A DNA stretch of 64,000 nt from Rosa chinensis (taxonomy: Eukaryota > Streptophyta > Magnoliopsida > Rosales > Rosaceae). Location: assembly GCF_002994745.2 (NCBI RefSeq), contig NC_037093.1:42512384-42576383 (forward strand). Reading direction: 5' to 3'. The translations under genes were made by a program, and so were the position numbers. This document shows positions 34,063-44,401 of this stretch, piece after piece (the stretch's first letter is position 1; each line of letters opens with the position of its first letter). A model generated the notes under the pieces. That model had not been told where the DNA came from. It saw nothing but the letters and a program-made list of their open reading frames with translations, and did no database searches.

Positions 34063-35740
34063 TGACTTGGTTCATAAACTCTTCGTAAGCGTATGAATCG
34101 TTGTCAAGTAAGGGAAGTATTAAAACCTTGATTATCGTACCTCGGGGATTAGGTGTTGGACCTAACCGAGGTAATTGGCGCTAGAGTGACTTAAAAGCAT
34201 ACAATGAAAAATAAAAATAAAATAAAGTAAAATGATTATTCACAAGGCACCAAGCCTCGGCAATGCTCGGCTTAGCTCACACTAAGCCTAATCAAAGCCA
34301 CTAACTTGTAGCCCAAATGAGTTATGCACAATGGAAGGTAGAATTTTGTTTGGGAGTTTTGAATTGGGAATTAACTAAATTAAATGCAAACTAAATAAAA
34401 GCAAACAACTAATTATCAAGCAAGAAATTAAATTTAGATTTTCAAATTAATGGGAACATGGGAGTGTCGGGTGATTCACACTAACTATCTTGCAAATATC
34501 GACGCCAATTTCACAAATGCATGCATTTCCTAGATGTGTTAAGTCCCGTATTTAGTACCGGTCAAGGCTACTAAACCAATTATCCTTTCGGTGTATCGAT
34601 TATGCCGGTTAGGGCCACAATCAACTCTCTAATTTAGGCATTACGCCGGTTAAGGCCGCAATATCTAAAATTAGAGGCCTAGAGTGCAAGATAATAGAGA
34701 CCCAAGCAAGCTTAGCTAAATTAAGCTAGCTAATGGTCACCACACTTAAATCCTAGATGCAACAAGACTAATAAGTTGTCAATTTATCAATCTATTCATC
34801 ACAATTGCCCACAACATAATTTCAAAGGGTGACAAAACCTAGAAACATGCTTCTAAGGACCAATAAATTTGGATTTAACGCATACACAATGGAAATTGCA
34901 TTTATTAAAATTAAAGCATCAATATTTATACAAGATGAGTTAGGGCTTCACAACTCTAACTCCCAAAATTAAACTACTCACAACCCATACAAGAATTCAT
35001 CAACAAAAGTATATAAAAATTATGAAATGGATAATAAGGAAGAGAGGGGAGAGTTAGCTTGGTCACTTCTAGCTATGAGCTAGTATGAATCAAGCTATTT
35101 CTTCACCCAACTACCCAAATTAAGGTGTGGTACTCTTGATGATGATTCCCTTGAGGTCTTGAGTGTCCAATCCCAAAAGATTGGAATTACCAAATGAAGA
35201 AGGGAAGAGGAGAGAGTGTGAGATGATGGGTGAGTGAAAATGGTAAGAGATTTAAAAATGGTGGAGAAAGAGAGATGGAGATGGGTTCGGCACTGTTGGA
35301 GAAGAAGGAAGATAGGATTTTGGGGTCTGGGGTGTTAGTGGAGTGTGCGGCTGTTGAGAGGAAGAAAGAGAAAATGGATCTGGGGAGAGTAAAATGGATC
35401 TGCCCCCGCTGCAGGTGAGGAAGAGGTAAATAAATAAAAAATGGGTGGTCGGCTACTGTATCATGTGTGAAAAGATGGATAAGGCCTTGTGCTCTTGTGG
35501 TCTTAGTGGTACGTGTCGGTTAGGAAAGAAAGAATGAAACTGATGCAGTGTGCGTGAAAGAGAAAAGGATGAGGGATTGGCTGCCACGTGTCAAGCTTGG
35601 ATTGGTGCCTACCAATTAAACCAATCTGCACGTGCATGGTTTTGTTAATTAACCAATAGTTAGGTTAATTAAATGGGGCAATTAAACCAACGTGCATGGT
35701 TGGCTCATATGGCTAATAATTAAACTTTAGTTTAATTAAA

Positions 35741-36728
35741 GGGAAAAAAATACAAACAGTACCCAACCTAAGGTCCACTCTGAATTTCTATACCCAAATT
35801 TTCGAAACTATCACATTAGTACCTGGAGTTCCCAATTCTACCTAATTTTCGTACACGCCGTCAATGATGGCGTCAACTCTTGTGATAGGTGGCATATTTT
35901 AAGGGATATTTTGGTCACTTCAGACTTTTTTTTAAAAAAAAATTTCCTCTCTCTATTTTTTAAGCCCGGCAGTTTTTATTCTCAAAAAAAAAAGAAAGAA
36001 ATCAGCTTCTTCTCTATCTCTTCTTCTTCCCCAAATTCCCGAACGGACTTCCGATGATCTCCCTCCCCGTGTTTGGCGTCGTCAGCGAGAAATTCAAAAC
36101 CCAAAAATCTACTATTACCTTCTTTCGCCGAGAACACGTTCTTGAATCTGGGTTCTGGGTCAGGCTTTGTTTGCTTTACATTCTTGTTCCTAAACCTATC
36201 TAAGAAGATCTACGAGTTCAGATTCAAGCTCAAGGTTCAGACCGGAAGCAGATTATGAGGTTATTGTGCATCTTTATAAAATTCGGGTTTGGATTCTGGG
36301 ATTTGGGTGATGGGTTTTGATTCATGAAATCTGGTTGATTTTTTTGTTGGTCAAAGAAATCTGGTAGAATGGTAGATCGAAGTCCTGCTCTTCTTCTCTT
36401 TAGACCTGTGGACATGCAAATCCAAGTGGGTTCAGTGTATGAATGTAATTTATGGATTGGATTGAGAGGCTAATGGGATTTTCCTCTAGTAACCCAGATT
36501 CTGACACCAAAAGAACCCACTTCAATTCCTTTCTAAGATGCAAGTTGATATAGCCACAGATCCATTCATAATTCTCTCTGAGCCAGTTGGTTCATGATTA
36601 GCATCATCAACATAAATATGAAGTAATGAATTCTCTTGGAAGCTGCTAATATAACATGAAGAACTCAAAGAGAGAAGAAGTGTTCATCAATAAAGGTCTA
36701 GAGCCATTGCTTCTTTCTTTGTTTCGTA

Positions 36729-36769
<41 letters not shown>

Positions 36770-37170
36770 ATAGTAATAGTAATTCAAAAGCTGATGGGAT
36801 ATTGTTGGTTAATGTATGGATTCGATTTGAGTTTCAAGTAGCTTGGAATGAGGAGAATATGATGAGGAGCTTAAGTATGTGTAGACAGCGATGGAGTTCA
36901 TGCTCAGAGAGAGAGAGAGAGAGAGACGACAGAGGCAAAGAAACGAAGAGAGGGAGAAAGAAAGGGGACTCAGGAACAGGACTGGGTAAGTAAATGACAC
37001 AAATATCCATCAAACACACCACGTGGCATGCGGTTTAACGCCGTCATGGACGGCAGGTACGAATATTGGGTCGAGCTAGCTATTCTGGGTACCATTGTGA
37101 TAGTTTCAAAAATTTAGGTATAGAAATTCGGAATGGGCCTTAGGTTGGGTACTGTTTGTATTTTTTTCCC
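35741..37170. mobile_element. Mutator-like element, 1430 bp, long TIRs and 9-bp TSD
   Basis: The ends are inverted repeats of about 85 bp with roughly eight mismatches, starting GGGAAAAAAATACAAACAGT. TTAATTAAA flanks both sides (35732-35740, 37171-37179). The other LTR of the host Gypsy lacks this block, which proves the boundaries. The interior is not AT-rich throughout: 36030-36260 is GC-richer with a 61-codon frame, and two GA microsatellites follow. No transposase. It could have captured host DNA (Pack-MULE) but no source gene was recognised. Confidence 0.92.
36733..36766. repeat. GA microsatellite
   Basis: About 17 GA units inside the Mutator-like element; a second shorter GA run lies at 36905-36926. 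Confidence 0.9.
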
Positions 37171-37547
37171 TTAATTAAACCAAAGTTTAATTAAACAAAG
37201 CTTAACTGCAGCTTCTTTCTACAATTTTTTATTTTATTATTATTTTGTTTTTCTTTCTTTCTTCATAATCTCCTTCCCATCAGGACATAATTGCACACAC
37301 TATTTTTGGGTCATCGAGTTACGCCTTTTCGTTGACGTTGATCAAGGTTGACCGTGTCGACAATTTTCGTCCTTTTGTCGAAAACTCCAATTAGCTCAAA
37401 TTTCGCACAATTTCCTCTCGTTTCCGCAATTCCGCTTATTTTCTACAAAATAAATAAAAATGGATTAATTACATATTAATTGACATGGGGATTTGCTTAT
37501 TTATAGTGTTTTAGATATAATTACACGCATATAAATGCGTATAATCA

Positions 37548-37560
37548 CACCCTCACACTT
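37548..37560 (-). promoter_or_regulatory. Polypurine tract of the Gypsy element
   Basis: On the minus strand AAGTGTGAGGGTG directly precedes the 3' LTR start TGATTATACG. Confidence 0.85.
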
Positions 37561-40440
37561 GAACTTTGCTTGTCCCCAAGCAAACTAAATGTAAATTAAT
37601 TGCCAAAAATCTATTAACTCAAACACAAATGCTCAAACATAAAGAAAGTGTGGTATTAGCCTTTCCAACCATAATCCTCGGAGAACTAATTATGTACATG
37701 ACCATGAAGTAGATGTAAGCACAACATAAGATTTTTGAATTTGTGAGGCAATTAAGAAGCACATGTGAAAAATGCTCAAGTATATGCATGTGTTGACCAT
37801 GTGTCAAATCAATTCACCACAATCAAATAGGCACATAGAAGACCCGATATAACCCGCTAAACTCACATAGGTTCACTACATATTACCGCTCAAGTGTTTA
37901 GGGGCTATATGTGTTTCACTCAAAAGCAATTTCACAACACGCGTCACCATATGCTTGCTCTTCGATCTCCTCTCCGCTAGGTAACCCACAACATTCAAGA
38001 TTAAGAGGTCTTTTATTTGGTTGTAATGGGGCTAAGGGCAAGTGGCTATAAGAAATGAAGGATAAGGAAATACAAAGTCCATAGAAGCTCGTGAAACAAC
38101 TCTCTCTTGTAGAGATATATGACTTTTGCTTTCGAATGCTAACTCACTTACTCTAAACCCAATGTACAACCCACACTACACTATTCTATAAACAAAAATA
38201 ATACTATCTATTTTTTTTTTTTTACACTTTTTCTTTCTCCCCTTTTTTTTTTTTTTCAACTTTCTTTTTATTTTCACAACTTCTTCTTCTTCTTTTTCTT
38301 TTTCTTCTTTTTTTTTTTTTTTTTTTTGTTTTTTTTTTTGAGAACTTTCTTTTCTAAACAAAACACTCACTCCCACACTTATTCTTTTGTAACCTCACAC
38401 TTTTGACTTTTCTTTTCTTTTGAAGCACTCAAACATAAAGTCATTCTCTCGAATCGCTTCACCAACTACCATGGAAGGGTAGGATAAAAGTGTTTAGGCT
38501 AGGTAGGGATTTGTGGTGGTAATGAACAAAAAGGCTAAAATATATACATAGGCTCAAAGTGGCAATCTAGTGGTAAATATTTTTGGGCACATGCTTCTTT
38601 GGCCATGGTGTTATATAGTCCTAATGCCTCCATCCTTTCTATCATGTCGCAAGCTAAAAGTAGCCTCGAGAGGTCTCAAGCAAGTTCTAGATACGCAATG
38701 TCATGAAATTGTACACACATGAAATAAAAAGTGAATGAACAATGCATACACTATATTAGGCTCAAAAGCTCACAAATAAGGCATGCAAGTTAATCAAATA
38801 ATCTATATGCTTCTCTAACTATGATAAACGAACCTAACATAGGCTATGTGCACACATATAATCAAGCATAGATCACATATACACTCAATCACAAAACAAA
38901 TTCAAAGTCCTAGATCATGCTTAATCTATCCACAATCATAACAAGTTAAGTCCATGGCTCGTCATTGGGGTTGGAAAAGGCATTAACCACCAAAATATAA
39001 TTACATAAAGCTAATCTATTTTTTTTTTTGTTAGTCTCCCGAGCCCGAGCCCTCACCCCCACACTTAAAACCAACATTGTCCTCAATGTTGTAAAGTGAG
39101 CTCGAAAGCTAAAATCCGTGTCGGATTTAGGCATGAGAGTGAAGTTCGGGCGAAGGCACACAAAAATTAACTATGAAAATAAAAATCTAAATGCGGAGTA
39201 AAGTTACGGAAAACTCCCTTTGTCGACCCTCCATTGCTCACGATCCTTGGAGAAGACTAACATGAGACACCAACCTCAAGGCACAAGCCCTTGACTTCCT
39301 TTATGTATGCTCCATACTAGCTCAAGGTGCTCGTGAAAAGATCAACTCCATTGAAAAATATGTAGTGTCCAAGAGCAATGCGTCATAAATAGGCCATCAA
39401 AGAATAAGGATAAGGTCCTCCATTAAGCACATGACCTTGACCACCTCCCAAATAACTCATAGCTGCCCATAGATTATCCTCCAAAGATGAAATGAAGTGC
39501 GAAGAAGTCCAACCAACCCGAGTGAACAAAACTAGTGAGTGCAGAAAACTATCAGCAATGACCTTTTTGTCTTTTAATGCCCATATCTCAAAATCAGAAA
39601 GTGATAAGTAGGTGAGGCTACTTGAAATGGAAAGTAGACTCATAGAGCTTTCTATCCATATAAAGTTAGCCACCCATCTCCAATTGAAATGAAAATTAAA
39701 GCTAGTCAAACTTGCCAATCTGTCATGAAGTTTTCTGCTGACCCTCAGTCACCAAAACTGTAATATCTGAAGCTCCAGAGGTGCAAATAGGGTGAGACCA
39801 ACTGGATACGAAAGTAGACTCATGAATATATCTGAAGGTAAAATTTCACTAAAGTATCATATCTGAATCAAACATCGTTGGCCTCCAAACTCACTGATCT
39901 GTTCTGCAGTTTCTGCTGTGCCCTGTTTCTGGCCCCTGTTACTTGGAACTCTATATCTGAAGCTAAGAAGGTTCAAATTAAAAACTGTTTCTGCTGTATA
40001 TAGAAGACATATGAAGACACATCTCTGAAAAATTTTAGCTCCAAATAACTTGATATGTAAAGGGTGTAGCTTCCCAAAGTCACTCTACAGTAGCTGTCTC
40101 TGTTCTGAGCTTCATGTATTGACCATTAAATAGCTAGAGTTCCAGTGACTGAGAGGGATTGAAATTTCGGCACATGACAATAGACATATAGGAGAATATC
40201 TCCAGAAAATTTCAGCTCAAAGTACTAAGTAATTCAGAAGCTATCGCCATCCAAAGTCAACCGAACTTTCAAGACAGAAACTGCACACTACTACATTCTT
40301 GCTTTCTTCACACTTCCAACTCCGAACACCTCTAAATAGCCTTATTGATGCAAAATAAACAAGAAAATTTCAAAACTACCTAGGGTTGCCTCCCTAGAAA
40401 CGCTTGTTTTTAAAGACCCCAAGCCGGTCTATAGAACTTG
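37561..40440 (-). other. Non-coding spacer of the Gypsy element
   Basis: Lies where reverse transcriptase and integrase would be expected in an autonomous element. It holds ACATTGAGGACAATGTTGG (complement near 39085), a common landmark after the polymerase gene of large plant Gypsy elements. It also has a T-rich low-complexity block at 38214-38340 and a region at 39700-40300 with repeated words (AGAAACTG, CTGAAGCT, TCTGAAG). The 111-codon frame at 39383-39718 matches nothing known. Confidence 0.65.
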
Positions 40441-40446
40441 GTCTCT

Positions 40447-43400
40447 TCAAGGTGGCTCTTTCTTTCCACCACCACCCACACAAGCCTTAGTCGAACTAGA
40501 ATCTCCACAAGATGGTGCAAGAAATTTGAGGTTCACCGGAGTGTTCCACTCAAGATACCCTTTCTTCTTCTTCTTTTTCAACCCACAAATCTCCTCTATT
40601 GTCTTGATTTGATTCTTTTGCTCCTCACTCAATGCGAGATCCTCATTCACATTTATCTCATCAAGAGTAGAAATTGCAAACACTTGGCAAGGAGAGGAAG
40701 AATTAGAAACCAATGGCTCTTGGTTGTGGTGTGGGACTTGGTTCAATGGGCCAAAAATTCTATCTCTCTTTGCTTCATTGCCCTTGACCAAGTTAATAGA
40801 AAGCACACTTTTTACCACCTCCGGAGGATAAATGGGTTCAAGACTCTTGAGTAATACTTTTTCACCCAACACCTTCATTTTGATAGTGCCCTTTTGAACA
40901 TTAATTTTTATCCCCGCGGTAGCCATAAAAGGTCTACCAAGAATGATAGGTATGTCCTTGTCACAATGAGCTCCATCATCCATATCCAATACCACCAAAT
41001 CCGCCGGTAAGTAGAACTTGTCAACTTTGATCAATACATCTTCAACAACACCCATAGCTCTAATGATGCTCCGGTCCGCAAGTTGCAAATATATAGGAGT
41101 GGCTTTAATAGGCCCAAGGTCAAGTTTCCGAAAAGTCTCAAAAGAAATAATGTTAACACTTGAACCAAGGTCCATCAAAGCTATATCAAAGACTTTCTCT
41201 CCAATAGTGCAAGAGATATTGAAGCTCCCCGGATCCTTGAGTTTTGGGGGAATCCGTCTTTGCAAGATAGCACTAACCTCCTCACAAATTTCAAACCGCT
41301 CATCATTCTTTATCTTCCTCTTATGGGTGCACAAGTCCTTTAGAAATTTTGCATAAACCGGCATTTGTCGAATGAGCTCAATCAAAGGTATATTGACATT
41401 GACCTTCTTCAAAACATCATGCACTTCGGACATCAAGCCAAATTTTTTCTTTTTCCCACCCTTCTTCACATTTTCCTTTCTTGGCACATTAGGGTAAGGA
41501 AGTTGAGGCTCCGGTGTACTCAAATCAAGAGGTGGATCAAAGGTGAGGCTCCCGGTGGTGCCCCTAAGGGTAGTCACGGTCCCACTAGGGTTCTTAGCCC
41601 TTAAGGCTTCCCCTAGTGATGAGTAGACCGGACCACTCCTATCCCTAGAGCTACCATGCACATGTAGGTCTTCCTCCTTATTTCTCCCCTCTTTTTCTGT
41701 AGAAGTAGACGGCTCAAAATCATGAGTGGGTCTAATGTCATCAAGAACCTTCCTAGATGTGTCATCGGCCTTAGATGGGTCCCTAGCCTTCATGGCCTCA
41801 CCATCTAATCTTGAGGCCGAGATATCCTCATCCCTAGAAGTGTTCTTTCTCAATAGAGCTCTTTCCTTACCACTATCAATAAAACCATATTTTCTCGCAT
41901 CATTCTCAAAGGACAAGAAACCATAACCTTTACCAAGAATAGCTTCTCCGGAGGGTACATTTTCTTCCCCTCCGGCTACCTTATCCACCCCCTTATTTCT
42001 TCCTTTTGCATTCAAAGTCACATCACTCACTCCATATTTACCGGAAGGTACATTTTCTTCCCTTCCGGTCCCATCCTCCTTATAGTAAAAAGAATCATGA
42101 TGTGTATGCAATTGATCATCAATAACATGGCCAAGAGGTACATTTTCTTCTCTCTTGGCCCTATATGAGTGCAAATCATCATCATGCACAAATAAAGGAT
42201 TTGAATGGAAACTAGAAGATGAGGGCATGTAAACATGATTATCATATACATTTCCCGAACGTAAAGTGGTGACGGCATTGCATTCATGGACTTTTCCTCT
42301 TGGATTTGGCTCCGGTTGTGAAGGTAGGGCTCCTTGTGGACGTGCTCCAAGCTCTTTTGCCATTTGACCCAATTGAACCTCCAACTTTCCCACACATTGT
42401 GCAAGTGAACTTTGACCTTGAGTGAGAATACTAAGAGTTTGATCGGTCTTCGCTTGGCTTTGTGTAAGAGAAGTATGACTTTGAGCTAGGGTGGCCAATA
42501 TATCATCCATATGAGACTTCTTTGGTTCCGGTTGTGGTGCTTGCCTATTTTGAAAGCCGGGAGGAGCATTTTGTGTAGGATTAGCACCTCCAAATGATTG
42601 AGAACTTTGACCAAATCCTTGAGTATCATGTGGGGCTCCTCCATAAACATGTGTAGCACCAAAAGATGGCCCTTGGCCTTGAGAATTGTAATTAGATGCT
42701 TGCTGCCCATAATGATTTTGTCCACCAAATTGTGTATTTCCATGACCGTGGGGTCCAAAAGATGAAGAATTAAGGCCTTGATTCCCTCCATATGAATGAG
42801 AACCACCTTGGTATGCATTAGAGGACCCTCCACTATCTCTCCATGAAAAATTTAGGTGATTTCGCCAACCCGGATTATATGTAGTAGAATAAGGATCATT
42901 TCTTGGTGGCCTTTGATAAGAACTAATAGCTCTAACTTGCTCCTCAACAAATTCCGGAAATTGGGAAGCCAAGTGACAATCATGAGTGGAATGATGAGGG
43001 GACTCACAAATCAAACAAAGATGTGAAGAAATAACACTCTTGACATGTGAAGAGGACGAACCACTACCCTTTTGCGCTTGAAGAAGCATCTCAAATTTCT
43101 TGTCAATCTTTGCTTCAAGCCTCTCAAGCTTGGAATTCATAACTCCATCATCTTTATCAACATGAGAAACATCGTACACACCTCTACCATGAGGCTCCAT
43201 ATCAACTCGGCCTCTAGATGTGGTGCGGTCATCTCTACCTCCTCTTCTCCTTTGATGATTATCCCATTGACAGGATTGTGTAGCCACTTCCTCACAAATA
43301 TCCCAAGCGGCATTAGGACCTTTCTTAAGAAAATTTCCACCCGATGCATTGTCCAATCTCCTTCTATCATCAATAATCAACCCATTGTAGAAAGATTCAC

Positions 43401-44103
43401 AAAGAAGCCACTTGGTGAGTCCATGATGAGGGCAACCTAACTCAATATCCTTGAAGCGCTCCCATGCATCATAAAAAGTCTCATTATCCTCTTGAAAGAA
43501 CTTGGTCAAGCTATCCCGCATATAAGTAGTCCGATGATGTGGATAATAAGCATTCAAGAAGACTCTTTGCATATCGGCCCAAGAGAGAATGGATATTGGC
43601 TTGAGCTTATGAAACCATGTGCGTGCTTGATCTTTCAAAGAAAATGGGAATAATCGAAGCTTCAAACCCTCCAAAGTTAATCCTCCCAAGTGCATAGTGG
43701 AACATATGGCATCAAACTCAATTATATGATCATATGGTCTCTCACTAGCCATGCCATGGAAAGTAGGTAGAATAGACAACATGTTAGGCTTGATCTCAAA
43801 GTTGGCATTTGTCGGAGGAAGCACAATGCAAGATGGAGCATTTACAATGCTAGGACATGAATAATGGCTCAATGGAATCTCCTCCTCATCTTGTGGTCCT
43901 TGACGCTCGTCACCCATATCTACTACTCGAATAGGAGACCTAGAAGGTGCTTGTGAGCGATGTCTTGGTCTTCTAACTCTCCTTGTTGGTCTTCCTCTAG
44001 GTAGTCTTTGCAAAGCACGACCACTTCTCAAATTGATAGGTAGTAGAGTGTCGCTCATATACCTACGAAGAACCAAAAAGAAATCGAGTATCTCAATAAC
44101 CAA
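40447..44103 (-). CDS. Gypsy Gag-protease polyprotein, 1218 codons, intact
   Basis: One uninterrupted frame. Met16 (MSDTLLPINLRSG) is a more typical Gag start than Met1. Residues about 100-260 are the capsid part (NFEIKPNMLSILPTFHG, ARTWFHKL, YDAWERFKD). A retroviral-type zinc knuckle C-X2-C-X4-H-X4-C sits at C363, C366, H371 and C376. Residues 380-560 are rich in Gly, Asn, Gln and Ser. The aspartic protease active site is Asp-Leu-Gly-Ser-Ser at D978-S982, with the flap and ILGRPF motif at about 1050. The protein stops about 100 residues after protease, before any reverse transcriptase. A full frame in an element missing its polymerase suggests either selection for Gag-protease or recent insertion. 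It would package RNA and process Gag in cytoplasmic particles but needs polymerase in trans. Confidence 0.92.
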   Translation of the reverse strand: MVIEILDFFLVLRRYMSDTLLPINLRSGRALQRLPRGRPTRRVRRPRHRSQAPSRSPIRVVDMGDERQGPQDEEEIPLSHYSCPSIVNAPSCIVLPPTNANFEIKPNMLSILPTFHGMASERPYDHIIEFDAICSTMHLGGLTLEGLKLRLFPFSLKDQARTWFHKLKPISILSWADMQRVFLNAYYPHHRTTYMRDSLTKFFQEDNETFYDAWERFKDIELGCPHHGLTKWLLCESFYNGLIIDDRRRLDNASGGNFLKKGPNAAWDICEEVATQSCQWDNHQRRRGGRDDRTTSRGRVDMEPHGRGVYDVSHVDKDDGVMNSKLERLEAKIDKKFEMLLQAQKGSGSSSSHVKSVISSHLCLICESPHHSTHDCHLASQFPEFVEEQVRAISSYQRPPRNDPYSTTYNPGWRNHLNFSWRDSGGSSNAYQGGSHSYGGNQGLNSSSFGPHGHGNTQFGGQNHYGQQASNYNSQGQGPSFGATHVYGGAPHDTQGFGQSSQSFGGANPTQNAPPGFQNRQAPQPEPKKSHMDDILATLAQSHTSLTQSQAKTDQTLSILTQGQSSLAQCVGKLEVQLGQMAKELGARPQGALPSQPEPNPRGKVHECNAVTTLRSGNVYDNHVYMPSSSSFHSNPLFVHDDDLHSYRAKREENVPLGHVIDDQLHTHHDSFYYKEDGTGREENVPSGKYGVSDVTLNAKGRNKGVDKVAGGEENVPSGEAILGKGYGFLSFENDARKYGFIDSGKERALLRKNTSRDEDISASRLDGEAMKARDPSKADDTSRKVLDDIRPTHDFEPSTSTEKEGRNKEEDLHVHGSSRDRSGPVYSSLGEALRAKNPSGTVTTLRGTTGSLTFDPPLDLSTPEPQLPYPNVPRKENVKKGGKKKKFGLMSEVHDVLKKVNVNIPLIELIRQMPVYAKFLKDLCTHKRKIKNDERFEICEEVSAILQRRIPPKLKDPGSFNISCTIGEKVFDIALMDLGSSVNIISFETFRKLDLGPIKATPIYLQLADRSIIRAMGVVEDVLIKVDKFYLPADLVVLDMDDGAHCDKDIPIILGRPFMATAGIKINVQKGTIKMKVLGEKVLLKSLEPIYPPEVVKSVLSINLVKGNEAKRDRIFGPLNQVPHHNQEPLVSNSSSPCQVFAISTLDEINVNEDLALSEEQKNQIKTIEEICGLKKKKKKGYLEWNTPVNLKFLAPSCGDSSSTKACVGGGGKKEPP

Positions 44104-44220
44104 AATATAAGCAAGATAAGCACCAATTCAACTCACGAAAAATTGACAAGTAATTAGAGGGGTAACAAGAGAATAAAAAAAAAACTAGTACTAAATTTGA
44201 CTAAACTAACCGAAGAAATA

Positions 44221-44322
44221 AAATAAAACAAAATAAAATAAAATAAAATAAAATAAAATAAATAACAACTAAACAAAGAAACAAGAGATAAAGATAAAAA
44301 TAAAAATAAAAATAAAAATAAA
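44221..44322. repeat. (TAAAA)n/(AAAAT)n pentanucleotide repeats
   Basis: Two arrays, about seven units near 44225-44261 and five near 44294-44322, in the Gypsy leader between primer site and Gag. Confidence 0.85.
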
Positions 44323-44383
44323 AGTATGCTAAAAGTGACCCTAAATGCCAATTACCAAGGGATTAAGATCCGAAGACCCTAAT

Positions 44384-44400
44384 CCCCGGCAACGACGCCA
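44384..44400 (-). promoter_or_regulatory. Primer binding site of the Gypsy element
   Basis: Minus-strand TGGCGTCGTTGCCGGGG one base after the 5' LTR. It matches the plant Gypsy type usually assigned to an aspartate tRNA (TGGCGCCGTTGCCGGGG), with one difference. Confidence 0.8.
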
Positions 44401-44401
44401 T

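Larger units (their letters stand above)
34063..37547 (-). repeat. 3' LTR of the Gypsy element (with nested insertion)
   Basis: About 2.05 kb of LTR plus the 1430-bp Mutator-like element at 35741-37170. A 62-codon frame (35230-35418) is repeated identically in the other LTR and is not a gene. Confidence 0.93.

Noticed and set aside
35230..35418. 62-codon frame found twice (also 45569-45757).
   Set aside because: The duplication is simply the two LTRs; the peptide is low-complexity and has no family.
40438..43440. Several frames opposite the Gypsy Gag-protease ORF.
   Set aside because: They are antisense shadows of a well-supported 1218-codon frame.
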